NCBI RefSeq assembly: GCF_018446385.1
Contig: NC_055991.1
Span: 102,159,712-102,223,711, forward strand
From: Zingiber officinale
Lineage: Eukaryota; Streptophyta; Magnoliopsida; Zingiberales; Zingiberaceae
Length of the DNA stretch: 64,000 nt
Direction: 5' to 3'
The notes beneath the pieces are model-generated. The model searched no databases. It saw only the letters and a list, made by a program, of their open reading frames with translations, and was not told the DNA's origin. This document shows, in pieces, positions 46,969 to 56,835 of the stretch (position 1 is its first letter; each line of letters starts with the position of its first letter). The position numbers and the translations under genes were made by a program.

Positions 46969-47740
46969 AATTTAAATTCAAAATTGAAAATTAAAATTCA
47001 AAGATAAAACTCAAAATAAAGATGAGGGATCCAGACTCGCTGGCACCCCCAAACTAACCTACCCGGCAGGGTAACTGAACCTAATCTACCCGAAATGGGT
47101 AAAACAAGAGTAGATTACCCGGCAGGGTAATTAAGGTTAGATTAAAACGGACTAAGGTTAACTTGAACCACAGTACTGGTGAAATTTTTGGATGATAGTA
47201 CGTTAGGGAAGCTTGGGCATCGCATGTCTAGGAAGATATGGCTTCAACCTGGTGCATTTGGCCAAGTGGAACTGACCGAAGCTACCCTTAAATGAATCCC
47301 GACTAGTTAGACCAAGGATTGGTATTAAGTTCAATGGGTAGGACTATTTGGAAAACCTCGAAGGCATGGTTACTTTAATGAGCTCCTTGTGACTCACCAT
47401 AGCTCAGAAGTTTATCCAAAGAATGCTTACTTGTTGAACCCAAGGCCAAACCTAAATCTAACACAAGTTAAACCAAAATCCTGAATTCAACAATAAATCA
47501 TCTCACATCAATCATAAGATTCCCTGATTGAAAACTTAGATCGGGTGAGATGACTAAGTTTTAAAAAAACTCAATTTCAAAATTATTTTAAAAAAAAAAA
47601 AAAAAACTTAATTTCAAAATTATTTTAAAAACTTAATTTCAAAATTATTTTAAAACTTAATTTCAAAATTATTTTAAAAAAAAAAAAAAAAAAAAAAACT
47701 TAATTTCAAAATTATTTTTAAAAAAAAAATCTTTAAATTT

Positions 47741-47776
<36 letters not shown>
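46969..47776 (+). other. Copia B spacer with long A-runs
   Basis: Non-coding block shared with the gag-pol spacer of A (47020-47560), then AACTTAATTTCAAAATTATTTT units interrupted by runs of 15-27 A (47590-47776). The last A-run abuts the acquired segment. Confidence 0.85.
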
Positions 47777-47779
<3 letters not shown>

Positions 47780-48061
47780 CTGGGAGCTTATCAAAGGCGC
47801 CTCCCATCAAAAGGAGGCGCCCTAGCAAGCGGCGGGAAGATTCCCGCCGCTTCGTCTTAAGGCGCCTCGGATCAACCCAAGGCGCCTCCAATCGGTTATA
47901 GAAGGCGCCTTAGTCCTTGTTTTAAGGCGCCTTCAACCGTTTATATCAAAACAAACAGAAGCTCTTCTGCTCGTTTTCTGCCGACGCCGAGCACGCAAAA
48001 CTCGTGCATTTTCTTCCCAACTAAGGCGCCTTCAACCATTTTTTTCCCTCTCTACGTGACA
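47777..48061 (+). promoter_or_regulatory. Promoter-like leader of the acquired gene
   Basis: Seven or so GGCGCC boxes (first 47796-47801, last about 48025), with GGCGCCTCC/GGAGGCGCC forming a hairpin (47796-47821). A perfect GCGGCGGGAA-GA-TTCCCGCCGC palindrome lies at 47829-47850, whose arms match the E2F-type WTTSSCSS pattern. AAGGCGCCTTCAACCGTTTATAT (about 47924-47946) matches the box-plus-TATA layout of the host LTR. The leader then runs to the ATG at 48062. Confidence 0.6.
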
Positions 48062-49368
48062 ATGCCTCCTAGGTATAATCCTAATCCCTTCCGATCAAAG
48101 TTTTACTTAAAATTTTTGTTTATTTCTGTCAATTTTTGGTAAAAATCGTTCAAAATAGGAAACGCCGACATGTTGATCTTAATCCAGCTAGAATTCCATC
48201 AGCAGATATCAGATTCCCAACTATTCATCTTAGGGATACCTTTGCTAATTACGTCTTTGAACCTATCAAACCAAGATATGTAAATAAGACTTTTTATACC
48301 CAGTATTGTCAACCAACTATCCAAATGATAGAGCACTATCAACTGGATCAAGTAGTTTACTGCACCGATACAGTAAACCAGGAGTTGTGTGCACAGTTTT
48401 ATCACAATCTTGAGAGGATTGATGATAATAGGTACAGCACTAGAGTTTCTGGCGTAGACATTGAGCTTACTCCCACTCTACTACGCACCACCTTAGGACT
48501 TAGGGGTTCTGAGTCTACCTTTCTATGCTACCCCAGTAGGGATCTACCATTTGGCGATCCTTACTCCCACATTACGTTAGATACTATCTATACGTATTTC
48601 CTCGGGGGAGCGAGACCTGCTGACTTGACTGAGGTCAGGTCAGTTACTCTTCGCATTCAGGACTACATGATGTATAGGGTCCTGACAGCATGTATTCTGC
48701 CGATCTCATCTCGGGATGTCCCGAAGATGAGATCTTCACACTCATTTTTCTTGTACGCCCTATGTCATCGATTGGATATCGATATTGCCCTGCATATGTT
48801 CCAGAACATTATCTGTGCATCTGGGACAGTTACCTCCAAGATAGTCCACATGCCCTATTGTCATATTCTGACACGCTTCTTTTCGACTATAGAGGGTATA
48901 GACGTGACCAGAGGAACAGTCATTCCTCTCACTATATATGATGAGCTAGGATCCCGTAGTTGTAGACTAGCCAGTGCCGATATCACAGCTGATGGAGTTC
49001 TAGCATGGATAGGTCGACCACAGCAGGCAGCTGCCCCTATTGCTCCGGCAGCCGAGGATTTACCAGGCGAGGGAGAGGAGTGGGCTGATTTCTTAGCTGA
49101 GGATCTTTTCGCGGATCCCTCCCCGTCTGCCAGACCATCCACCTCAGCTGGACCTTCGACCTCTTCCTCACTCTCCGTTGAGGACAGACTTGCTCGACTC
49201 GAGGTTGAGTCCATCCAGACACGACGGATAGTTCTCTCGATTCGATCCGAGATGGCTGCTGGATTTACGTCCCTTCGTGACGAGATACGACGGCTAGGTC
49301 AGCCAGCACCTGAGCAGCCCCATGATCCTCCAGCTAGTTCTCCTCGAGCAGATGATCCTTCTATTTGA
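48062..49368 (+). CDS. Acquired two-exon gene, putative plant transposon protein-like, 406 aa predicted
   Basis: Seen: an open frame from 48136 has no ATG start, but ATGCCTCCTAG (48062-48072) joined to 48159 by removing an 86-nt AU-rich GT...AG segment gives MPPRKRRHVDL in frame, with AG|GTATAA and AATAG|GA junctions. The predicted protein has a basic start, then a region (~20-270) with FYHNLERIDDNRYSTRVSG, LRTTLGLRG, MYRVLTACILPIS and MPYCHILTRFFSTIEGI. This order resembles the plant 'putative plant transposon protein' family and, more distantly, Athila ORF1. An Ala/Pro/Ser/acidic linker (~275-335) and a heptad-rich segment (VEDRLARLEVESIQTRRI, ~340-385) follow. No enzyme motif is seen. It occupies the place of pol in element B. 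Family assignment is by pattern memory; the function is unknown. Confidence 0.72.
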
Positions 49369-50440
49369 TATGACTCTGTTATGCAGTATTCTGTGGATTA
49401 TTGTCACACTTGTTTAGACTTCCTTATTCTGTCCATATACTTATTTGCATGATTATCTAAGTTTACTTATCACTCATTTAAATGCTAGGGAAAACAGTTT
49501 TCAAAATTCCAATTTTTTTTAGATTTCTAAAAATTTGGATTTAACTTAAGTTTTCCCTTAGAAATCATGTTCCCCTAGATTAAAGCCAGAGCATCTCACA
49601 AACACCTAGGACTACCTTGCTTGTGTTTGAACAACTTAGAATGGCGTGAGATGCATAGGGTACAGCCTGGACTCAGGAATGCTTATATTTGTGCATCAAT
49701 ATGAGTCTGGGCGTTAAACACATCATAAATATTAATCAAGTCAAGTCTTCCAGCTCTAGACAAATCTAACTGGACCAAAAGGACTTAATTTGACTAACCA
49801 TGTGAAAGCTACTGCCCTCTAGGCAATCAGCAAGTAGCTAAAGGTTAGACAGTTGGAAAAAGTGTGTTTCAATTTAAGCATAATTATACTTTACGGTTCT
49901 AATCAAATTACTTTACCGGATCATTTTAGGGCTCTGATACTTAATCAAATTAAACTTAATAATTTGACTCATGCTTGGACTGAAAACAAACTCCTACTAA
50001 TTCCCCTGTCCTAAAACTGAATATTTGGCTAATTTTCTTCAAAATGAGTATTCAAAACTCATTTACAGTTTTTTTAACCATGTAATTGAATATTCAACTA
50101 TTTTGAAAATATTTTATAACTTAAGTAGTTTTGCTAAGAAGAAAACTTATCTTTTCCCTCTTTGAAAATTTTCCCTATCTACTATCAAACTGGTTTATTT
50201 TTGATATATGGCAAAGGGGGAGAGTAGGTAATTAAAGTTAAAAGGAAAATTCAAAGTATTTAATAAAAGGAGTTTTTTTTTTAAGGGGGAGCCTAATATT
50301 ACAAAGTTAAAAGTTTCCAGCTTAACTGTTATTGCATTTGAAGTTTATTTACTTAAGCTTGGTTAACTTAATGCATTTATTACATATCTTATTTTTCTTA
50401 ACTTTGAATTACGTGTTGCCATAATCAAAAAGGGGGAGAT
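49369..50440 (+). other. Copia B 3' non-coding region and polypurine tract
   Basis: 49369-49483 belongs to the acquired segment (3' UTR-like, no match in A). From about 49484 the sequence follows A's 3' region. The purine tract AAAAAGGGGGAGAT is at 50427-50440. No gene seen. Confidence 0.85.
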
Positions 50441-51674
50441 TGTTGGTGCGGGAAGCATCCGACGATCGAACCTAAGTTTTGATAATGGCAAAGGATTCAA
50501 AGTTAAGGTGCTTTGTCATCTGACAGCTTTTGCTGAGTGTTTCAGGAAAGTCCTAACTGCGGTTAGGCAAGGTAAAACCCTAGGGGGTGGTAACCCTAGG
50601 TCATAGGGGGTGGTAACCCTATGCGGAAAGTCTTGGTAGGTCGATGGCTTCAGGCAAAAGTCCTAGGGGGTGGTAACCCTAGGTGGAAAGTCCTGGTGTC
50701 GCGAACCAGGTGAAAGTCTGAACTGGCCGGTGAAGCGGATGTTCAGCAGAAAGTCCGGGAGCATCGAGTGCCGAGCAAAAGTCTAGTCGATCTGGAGGAT
50801 CGTAAATCTCCTGAGAGGAGTAGGTGAGGACGCGTTCCCCGTAGAGGGAACAGTAGGCGTCGGGTCGACCTAGGGTTTCCGGTAGGAAATCCGAAGTCAG
50901 ACCCGGACAGTCCGGAGACTGTCATAATTTCATATTCATACTGTTATGTTGTGTTTACTTTGTGTTGCAGGTATCTTTGGATTAACATACTTGCAGGTAC
51001 CAAAAACACAAAGAAGGACTCGGATGAACAGTGTCCGAGGCGCCTCCATGGAGCTTGGAGGCGCCTCGGGTGCGAGCCAGGAAAAGGCCAGCGCAGCAGA
51101 CTGGAGGCGCCTTGGATGGAGTTCAAGGCGCCTTGAACCGAAGGTTGGAGGCGCCTTGGATAGGCTGAAGGCGCCTTAAACCAGATAGAGTTCGACCAGG
51201 TCCGTGCTGATCCACGCGGGTGACTCGGCTCGTTCAAGGCGCCTTGGTGAACAGTGTAAGGCGCCTTGAACCCCCTTTATAAGGGGTCTCGACCAGCAGC
51301 TTCAAACATCAAGCTTTCAAGTGATTCCAGTGCTGCGTGCTGCTCAAAACAACGTTTCGAAGTGCTGCTACTTGTGACCGACGACCAGGAGCGCCGAATC
51401 TTCATTTCTTTGTCGTCGGTATACTTATTTATAGTTGTTTATTGTACTTCAACTTGTAATTCATATCGAGATTATAGTTGTTGCCCACCGGAAGCGATAA
51501 AGGATCGCGGGCCTTCGAGTAGGAGTCGCCTTAGGCTCCGAACGAAGTAAATCCACTGTGTCTCTGTGTTTGTTTCTTTATTCCGCTGCGTATTTTACTC
51601 CGATAATTTTACGAATCGAACAATTTAGCTGCGAGCGCTATTCACCCCCCCTCTAGCGCGATCTCGATCCAACA
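50441..51674 (+). repeat. Copia B 3' LTR (1234 bp)
   Basis: Almost identical to 43814-45044; it lacks CTAGCAACAGGTAA near 50803 and keeps the 17 bp lost from the 5' copy. Confidence 0.95.
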
Positions 51675-52098
51675 GATATGTTAATCCCAAAAATATCCTG
51701 CAGCACAAAGTTAGCACAAAACAGTGATATAAGTATTGAAATATTTGACAGTCTCTGGACTGTCCGAGTCTGACTTCAGGTTTTCCACCGGAAATCCTAG
51801 GTCGACCCGACGCCTATTGTTCCCTCTACGGGGAACGCGTCCTCACCTACTCCACTCAGGAGATTTACCTGTTGCCAGTACGATCCTCTAGATCGACTGG
51901 ACTTTTGCTCGACACTCGATGCTTCCGGACTTTCTGCTGAACATCCGCTTCACCGGCCAGTTCAGACTTTCACCTGGTTCGCAACACCAGGACTTTCCAC
52001 CTAGGGTTACCACCCCCTAGGACTTTTGCCTGAAGCCATCGACCTGCCAAGACTTTCCGCATAGGGTTACCACCCCCTATGACCTAGGGTTACCACCC
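51675..52098 (-). repeat. Copia C fragment: LTR 5' part, inverted
   Basis: Reverse complement of the family LTR from the first GGTGGTAACCCTAGG stem-loop to GGGATTAACATAT, where it meets the TSD GATAT and element B. It joins 43813 when B is removed. The first ~135 bp of this LTR are missing at 52098. Confidence 0.9.
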
Positions 52099-52181
52099 TT
52101 CTTACTACTACTACACTCTAAGGATGACCGTTACTTGACTACTAACTCTACTTAGAGTGTAGTAGTAGTAAGAAGGGTGGT
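52092..52181. repeat. Perfect 31-bp inverted repeat at the end of E
   Basis: Arms 52092-52122 and 52151-52181 are exact reverse complements separated by 28 bp. The last seven bases of the outer stem (ACCACCC) belong to the copia C LTR junction on one side and to the terminal GGTCGTTACA of E on the other. Confidence 0.95.
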
Positions 52182-52193
52182 CGTTACAATACC

Positions 52194-53738
52194 ATTAAGT
52201 GTTCATCTGGAAAAATATCATCAATAGGTACATCATACTCTACATTCTTTTCTCCATTTTGCCATACTCGAGATAAATGATCCGCTACTACATTCTCTGC
52301 CCCTTTCTTATCTCTGATCTCCACATTGAATTCCTGAAGAAGTAAGATCCATCTAATAAGTCGTGGTTTAGCATCCTTCTTATTCAATAAATATCGAATG
52401 GCTACATGATCAGTATAAACTATCACTTTTGAGCCTACTAGATAACATCTGAACTTATCAAATGCAAAAACTACTGCTAGGAATTCTTTTTCTATAGTAG
52501 AATAGTTTATTTGGGTTGCATCTAGTGTCTTGCTTGCATAGTGAATTGTATGTGAAATCTTGTTATTCCTTTGCCCTAAAACTGCTCCTACTGCAAAATG
52601 ACTGGCATCACACATAATCTCAAATGGAAGCCCCCTATCTGGTGCTTGGATTACTGGAGCTGAGATAAGGGCACTTTTAATCTTTTTGAAAGCCTCCATA
52701 CAATCATCATCAAAACATAACTCAACATCTTTATTCAACAAATCTGTAAGTGACTTAGAAATATTTGAGAAATCCTTAATGAAGCGCCTATAAAATCCAG
52801 CATGCCCTAAAAAACTCCTTACTCCTTTCACATTAATTGGCAGGGGTAACTTTTCTATTACTTCCACTTTGGCTTGATCTACTTCAATCCTATGCTCTAA
52901 TATCTTGTGTCCCAAAATAATTCCTTCTTTAACCAAAAGTGACATTTTTCCCAATTTAGCACCAAGTTAACATCTTCACACCTTTGAAGAACTATAGAAA
53001 GATTTAGTAAACAAGTATCGAAATCATTTCCATAAATTGAGAAATCATCCATAAATACCTCCATGATTTTCTCTATTAAATCTGAAAAGATTGCCATCAT
53101 GCACCTTTGAAATGTGGTTGGAGCATTACAAAGTCTAAATGACATTCGACGATAAGCAAAAGTTTAATAAGGACATGTAAAAGTAGTCTTCTCTTGATCT
53201 TGAGGGTGAATTGGAATTTGGAAAAATCCTGAATAAGCATCCAAATAACAAAAATATGAATGCTTTGCTAATCTTTCAAACATCTCATCAATAAATGGTA
53301 AGGGAAAATGATCCTTCCTAGTTTCTTTATTTAATTTTTTGTAGTCAATATACATTCGCCATCCTGTGACTGTTCGTGTTGGAACTAATTTATTATTTTC
53401 ATTTCTGATTATAGTCATTCTTTCTTTCTTTGGAACTACATGCACTGGACTCATCCATTCACTATCTGAAATATGATAAATAATAACAGCATCAAGAAGC
53501 TTAAGCACTTCTCTCTTTACTACCTCTTTCAAATTTGGGTTCAACCTCCTTTGATGTTCAGTTGAATTTTTATATCCTTCTTCAAGTAAGATTCTATGCA
53601 TGCAAAGAGGAGGACTAATTCCTTTAATATCATCAATAGTGTACCCAATGGCTTTTCTATGCAAACTTAACTCCTTAAGCAATCTTTGTGTTTCTTGCTC
53701 GGTTAAATTTGCATTGATTATAACTGGAAAAGTGAAAT
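52194..53738 (-). pseudogene. Athila RT and RNase H
   Basis: Read on the minus strand from TFPVIINANLTEQETQ: AIGYTIDDIKGISPPLCMH, WMSPVHVVPKK, TVTGWRMYIDYKKLN, FPLPFIDEMFERLA, YLDAYSGFFQIPI, then RLCNAPTTFQRCM and the catalytic box VFMDDFSIYG (about 53048-53080). RNase H shows [49 protein letters not shown] and ADHLSRVWQ. Lesions: TAA after CPY near 53163 and a one-base loss near 52930. The end HLMVL joins the integrase at 20064 across insertion E. These strings are diagnostic of Athila/Tat gypsy elements. Confidence 0.95.
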
Positions 53739-54666
53739 TGTAGGTGCAGTGGAGGCTGGCAAGAGGGGGGTGAATTGCCTGAAAAAATAAGTATACCCTC
53801 CTCAAAATTTTCAACTCAAAATAAAAGCAACTATAATAAGAAAAAAACAAAAAGGAACCAGAAATAAACCAGAGACTTGGGAGTTAACTTGGTTACAACC
53901 AAGAAGGTTGTTAATCCAGGGTGATGAAAAGCGCGCACTAAGAAAGTCTCCTTTACTGTTGGCGGAGAAGCCTTTTTACACACTGAGAGAGCTCACAAGC
54001 TGCTAGGAATTGATTACAGAGTTGAATACTGAATTGATATTTAATTCCTAGCTCCAGGGGCCTTTATATAGCCTCTAGAAAATCTATCTCGAAGGTCTAA
54101 GGTGCCTCCAATAGATGTCCAAGGTGCCTCCAACGAGTGTGTGGATAAAACTTTATCCGAAAGATAAATGGCCAGTTTGGCCAGGTCCGAGGCGCCTTCA
54201 ATTGGCATTGAAGGTGCCTTCAATTGGCATTGAAGGTGCCTTCAATTGGCATTGAAGGTGCCTTCAATGCCTAATGAAGGCACCTCTATCAGTTCAGTGA
54301 CTCCAGCTACTCTTTTTCGTTTGCTTCCGAAGCTCCGTACTTTTGGGTGATTCCGACCAACCGGAATAGGGCTCACTCGAACCCAATTCCCGGCCTTCTC
54401 CTCGAGCAGGCTTCCATCCCGATTTAATGTCCCTCGAATGTCGTGCACATTCTTCTCGCCCACCGGTGTACTCTTCTGCAGCTCTCTCGTCCTTTGGACG
54501 CACCGAACCCATCGGCTCCCTTCCCGTGCCGCCCTTCTCGCTAGCTGCGTCTTCCGCTCGACTTCCTGCGCTCCTAAGCTCCTGCACACTCAGGCACAGG
54601 GATCAAACATAAAGCTGGACCTAACCAACTTGGTTGATCACATCAAAACACCCACGGGGTCCAACA
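53739..54666 (-). repeat. Copia D 3' LTR (928 bp) with 22-bp tandem repeat
   Basis: TGTAGGTGCAG to GGGTCCAACA in plus orientation. On the minus strand, GGCGCC/GGTGCC boxes (54291-54099) precede the TATA (54070-54062). Four 22-bp units, AAGGTGCCTTCAATTGGCATTG and variants, lie at 54189-54276. Confidence 0.88.
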
Positions 54667-55345
54667 ATCTCCCCCTTTTTGATGTGCATCAACCCAATTT
54701 CAAGTTAGGGTCAAAATAGACAAACAGTAATTTAACGAAAATTACTAAACTAACATTTTTAAGCATAAATTTGTAATTAAATTAAATTGCAATTATTTAA
54801 TTAAGAGTTAAACATAATTTTTCAAAAATATTTTTAAACCTCAGAGTTTTGAAAAAAAATAAAAAATTCTCTCCCCCTAAACTTGTACCTTTCTCTCCCC
54901 CTTTGATCACAACAAAAATAAGGTAATAATAAGAGAATATTTATTTAAAAAATATTTACTAAAATTTTAAGTTAGAAAAATTTCTGAGGAAGATAAACTT
55001 TTCCAAAAACTTCTAAGTAAAAAATGAATTTTTAGAGTTTTCTAGAATTTTTTTTAAAGTAAACTGAATTTATAGAATTTTTCTAAAATAATTTCTAAGT
55101 AAAAATGAATTTTTAGAATTTTCCAAAAATATTTGAAAAACTTTCACAGCATTATTTAATTCTAGTTTTAATTCTTTTTCAGAAAGTTAACTAAACATTT
55201 TATTTCAATATTTCATCTTCCTGGTCGTGGTGAGGCACTAGGCCTTCTTGGTTATTGGTGCAACAACCACTTCCTTAGACAAAATCTCATAAAGAAATTT
55301 TAACGTTTAATTTTACTTCTGAAAGCCTTAATTTTTTTTAAAAAA
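54667..55345 (-). other. Copia D 3' internal non-coding region
   Basis: Purine tract, then AT-rich sequence with no recognisable coding up to the gag stop. Confidence 0.7.
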
Positions 55346-56770
55346 TTAATTTAGCACAGATTTTAGAACCCAATAGAGGTTCCTTCCTACTGGGTTAATC
55401 AAATACTTAGGGGGTACATAGTTTTTGGGAATTTTTCTAAGTCGACCTTGATGATGTTTAACATACCAGTTTAATTTTTCATAAATTTTAAGTTTTGATT
55501 TTTGAAAAACATTTGTTTTTAAACATGCATCAGATTTCAATTTTTCAATTTCTAATTTTAAATTATCATATTCTGATTTCAATTTATCTAAGATTCTATT
55601 TAAGTTAGCATTCTCTTTTTCTAATTTAAATAAATCATTAGAAAGAGACTTGATAAACTGAAAAGATTGAGTAGGGGTTAGATTGCGCACCTGACTTACC
55701 TGACTTGGTGATGCTCCCCCTTCATCGTAGCTTTCTTCCTCTGATGTTCCTCCCCCTTCATCTAGGCTCATCTCTGAGCTTGACTCTTCTTCCAACTGAT
55801 GGTTAGCCATTAACGCTAACCCCGAGAAGGCTTCGACGTCTGATTCGGAAGAAGACGAATCTGACCAAGTGGCCTTCAGGTTCTTCTGTTTGGAGGAAGA
55901 TTGTCACTTTTCCTTTATTCTTTCCTTTTTCTTCAATTTTGGGCAGTCATCTTTGATGTGCCCTTCTTCGTTGTAGTTGTAGCAACGAACCGTTCTTCTC
56001 TTTCGCTCATGCCTCTTTGTTTGCGATCTAAATTTATTAGAATTGAAAAACTTATTGAAACGCTTTACCAGTAGTGTCGCTTCTGATTGGTCGATCGAGG
56101 CTTCGGAGTCAGAATCGTTTGTTCTTGCCTAATAAGGCAATGTTCTGACTTGCTTTCTCCACTTCATTGGGCTCTGCAATCCAAGATTCGTGAAGTTCAA
56201 AAATAGAAAACAAATTTTCTAAAGTACTTACTTCGAAGTCCTTAGAGATGTAGTACGCATCTACTAAGCAGGCCCACTCTGGAGTTCTAGGGAAGGCGTT
56301 GAGCGCGTACTGGATCGAGTCCCGGTTCGTTACTTCTTCTCTAAGGTTGCTTAATTGAGTGATTAGCTCCTTAATCCTTACTTGGAGTTGTGCTACCTTC
56401 TCGCCTTGGTTCATCCGGATGTTCGTAATTTGAGTCTGGAGGATATCGCGTCTTGCAAGCTTTGCTTCGGATGTACCTTCGTGAAGCTCCAGGAATTTTT
56501 CCCAGACGTCTTTCGCGGAGTCGTAGCTTCTGATTCGACTTACCTCTTGTGGTGGCAACACGCTAAGCAGGTGGAACTCTGCCTTTTCGTTGGCGACAAA
56601 CTCGGCTTGCTCCTTCTTGCTCCACTGAGGCTCTTCTTTGTCTTTCAGAACTTCAAAACCATATTTCATAGTTAGTAAAATATCGAAGTCAGTTTTAATA
56701 CCTCCATCCGGCATTTCCATGTCACGAAGTCTCCGTCGAAATTCGGGGGATGAATATTTGCTCCGGCCAT
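55346..56770 (-). pseudogene. Copia D gag, broken
   Basis: The likely true start is ATG at 56770 (MAGANIHPPNFDGDFVTW). A frame change near 56690-56710 leads to LKTDFDILLTMKYGFEVL, EKFLELHEGTSEAKLARRD and YALNAFPRTPEWACLVDAYY. The zinc knuckle (about 55984-55943) reads CYNYNEEGHIKDDC: the second Cys of CCHC is Tyr. After further breaks (55811-56108) the C-terminal frame (55810-55346) has an acidic Ser/Glu region and a heptad-rich Leu/Lys segment, ending in the RNLYWVLK-type tail seen in related gags. Non-functional as it stands. Confidence 0.87.
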
Positions 56771-56822
56771 CGTCTTGATCATTGTGCTTCAGTCGCCAGT
56801 TAGTCCTTCTGAGGCAGTCTAA

Positions 56823-56833
56823 CTCTGATGCCA
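56823..56833 (-). other. Copia D primer binding site
   Basis: Minus strand TGGCATCAGAG, one base different from the usual TGGTATCAGAG, two bases inside the 5' LTR (right side). Confidence 0.8.
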
Positions 56834-56835
56834 AT

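Larger units (their letters stand above)
43814..51674 (+). mobile_element. Copia B: non-autonomous element with gag and an acquired gene instead of pol
   Basis: 7861 bp bounded by TSD GATAT (43809-43813 and 51675-51679) and inserted into C. LTR 43814-45044, PBS 45047-45058, intact gag 45307-46968, spacer 46969-47776, acquired segment 47777-49483, 3' region and PPT to 50440, LTR 50441-51674. The LTRs differ by one substitution and two gaps (14 and 17 bp) by eye, so insertion is recent. Compared with copia A, only the pol region (about 36978-40046) is swapped for the acquired segment. Reverse transcriptase and integrase must come from elsewhere. Confidence 0.93.
20065..52188 (-). mobile_element. 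E: gypsy-type LTR split by a 30-kb copia cluster
   Basis: Outer ends TGTAACGACC (20065) and GGTCGTTACA (to 52188) are flanked by TSD ATACC (20060-20064 and 52189-52193). Removing everything between restores the Athila frame HLMVL-TCVKTPW exactly. E's own sequence is 20065-21816 plus 52099-52188, about 1.84 kb. It reads as an LTR on the minus strand: the stem TAAGC/GCTTA (20980-20995) is followed on that strand by a pyrimidine tract and CTGCAG, as in the other gypsy LTRs. No internal region is seen, so it is probably a solo LTR. It also contains three copies of CTAGGTT-ATCTG-AACCTAG (21409-21568). Confidence 0.85.

Noticed and set aside
48136..48158. Start of the acquired ORF at 48136
   Set aside because: The codon there is TTG, which is not a usual plant start. 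The in-frame ATG supplied by a short upstream exon fits better.
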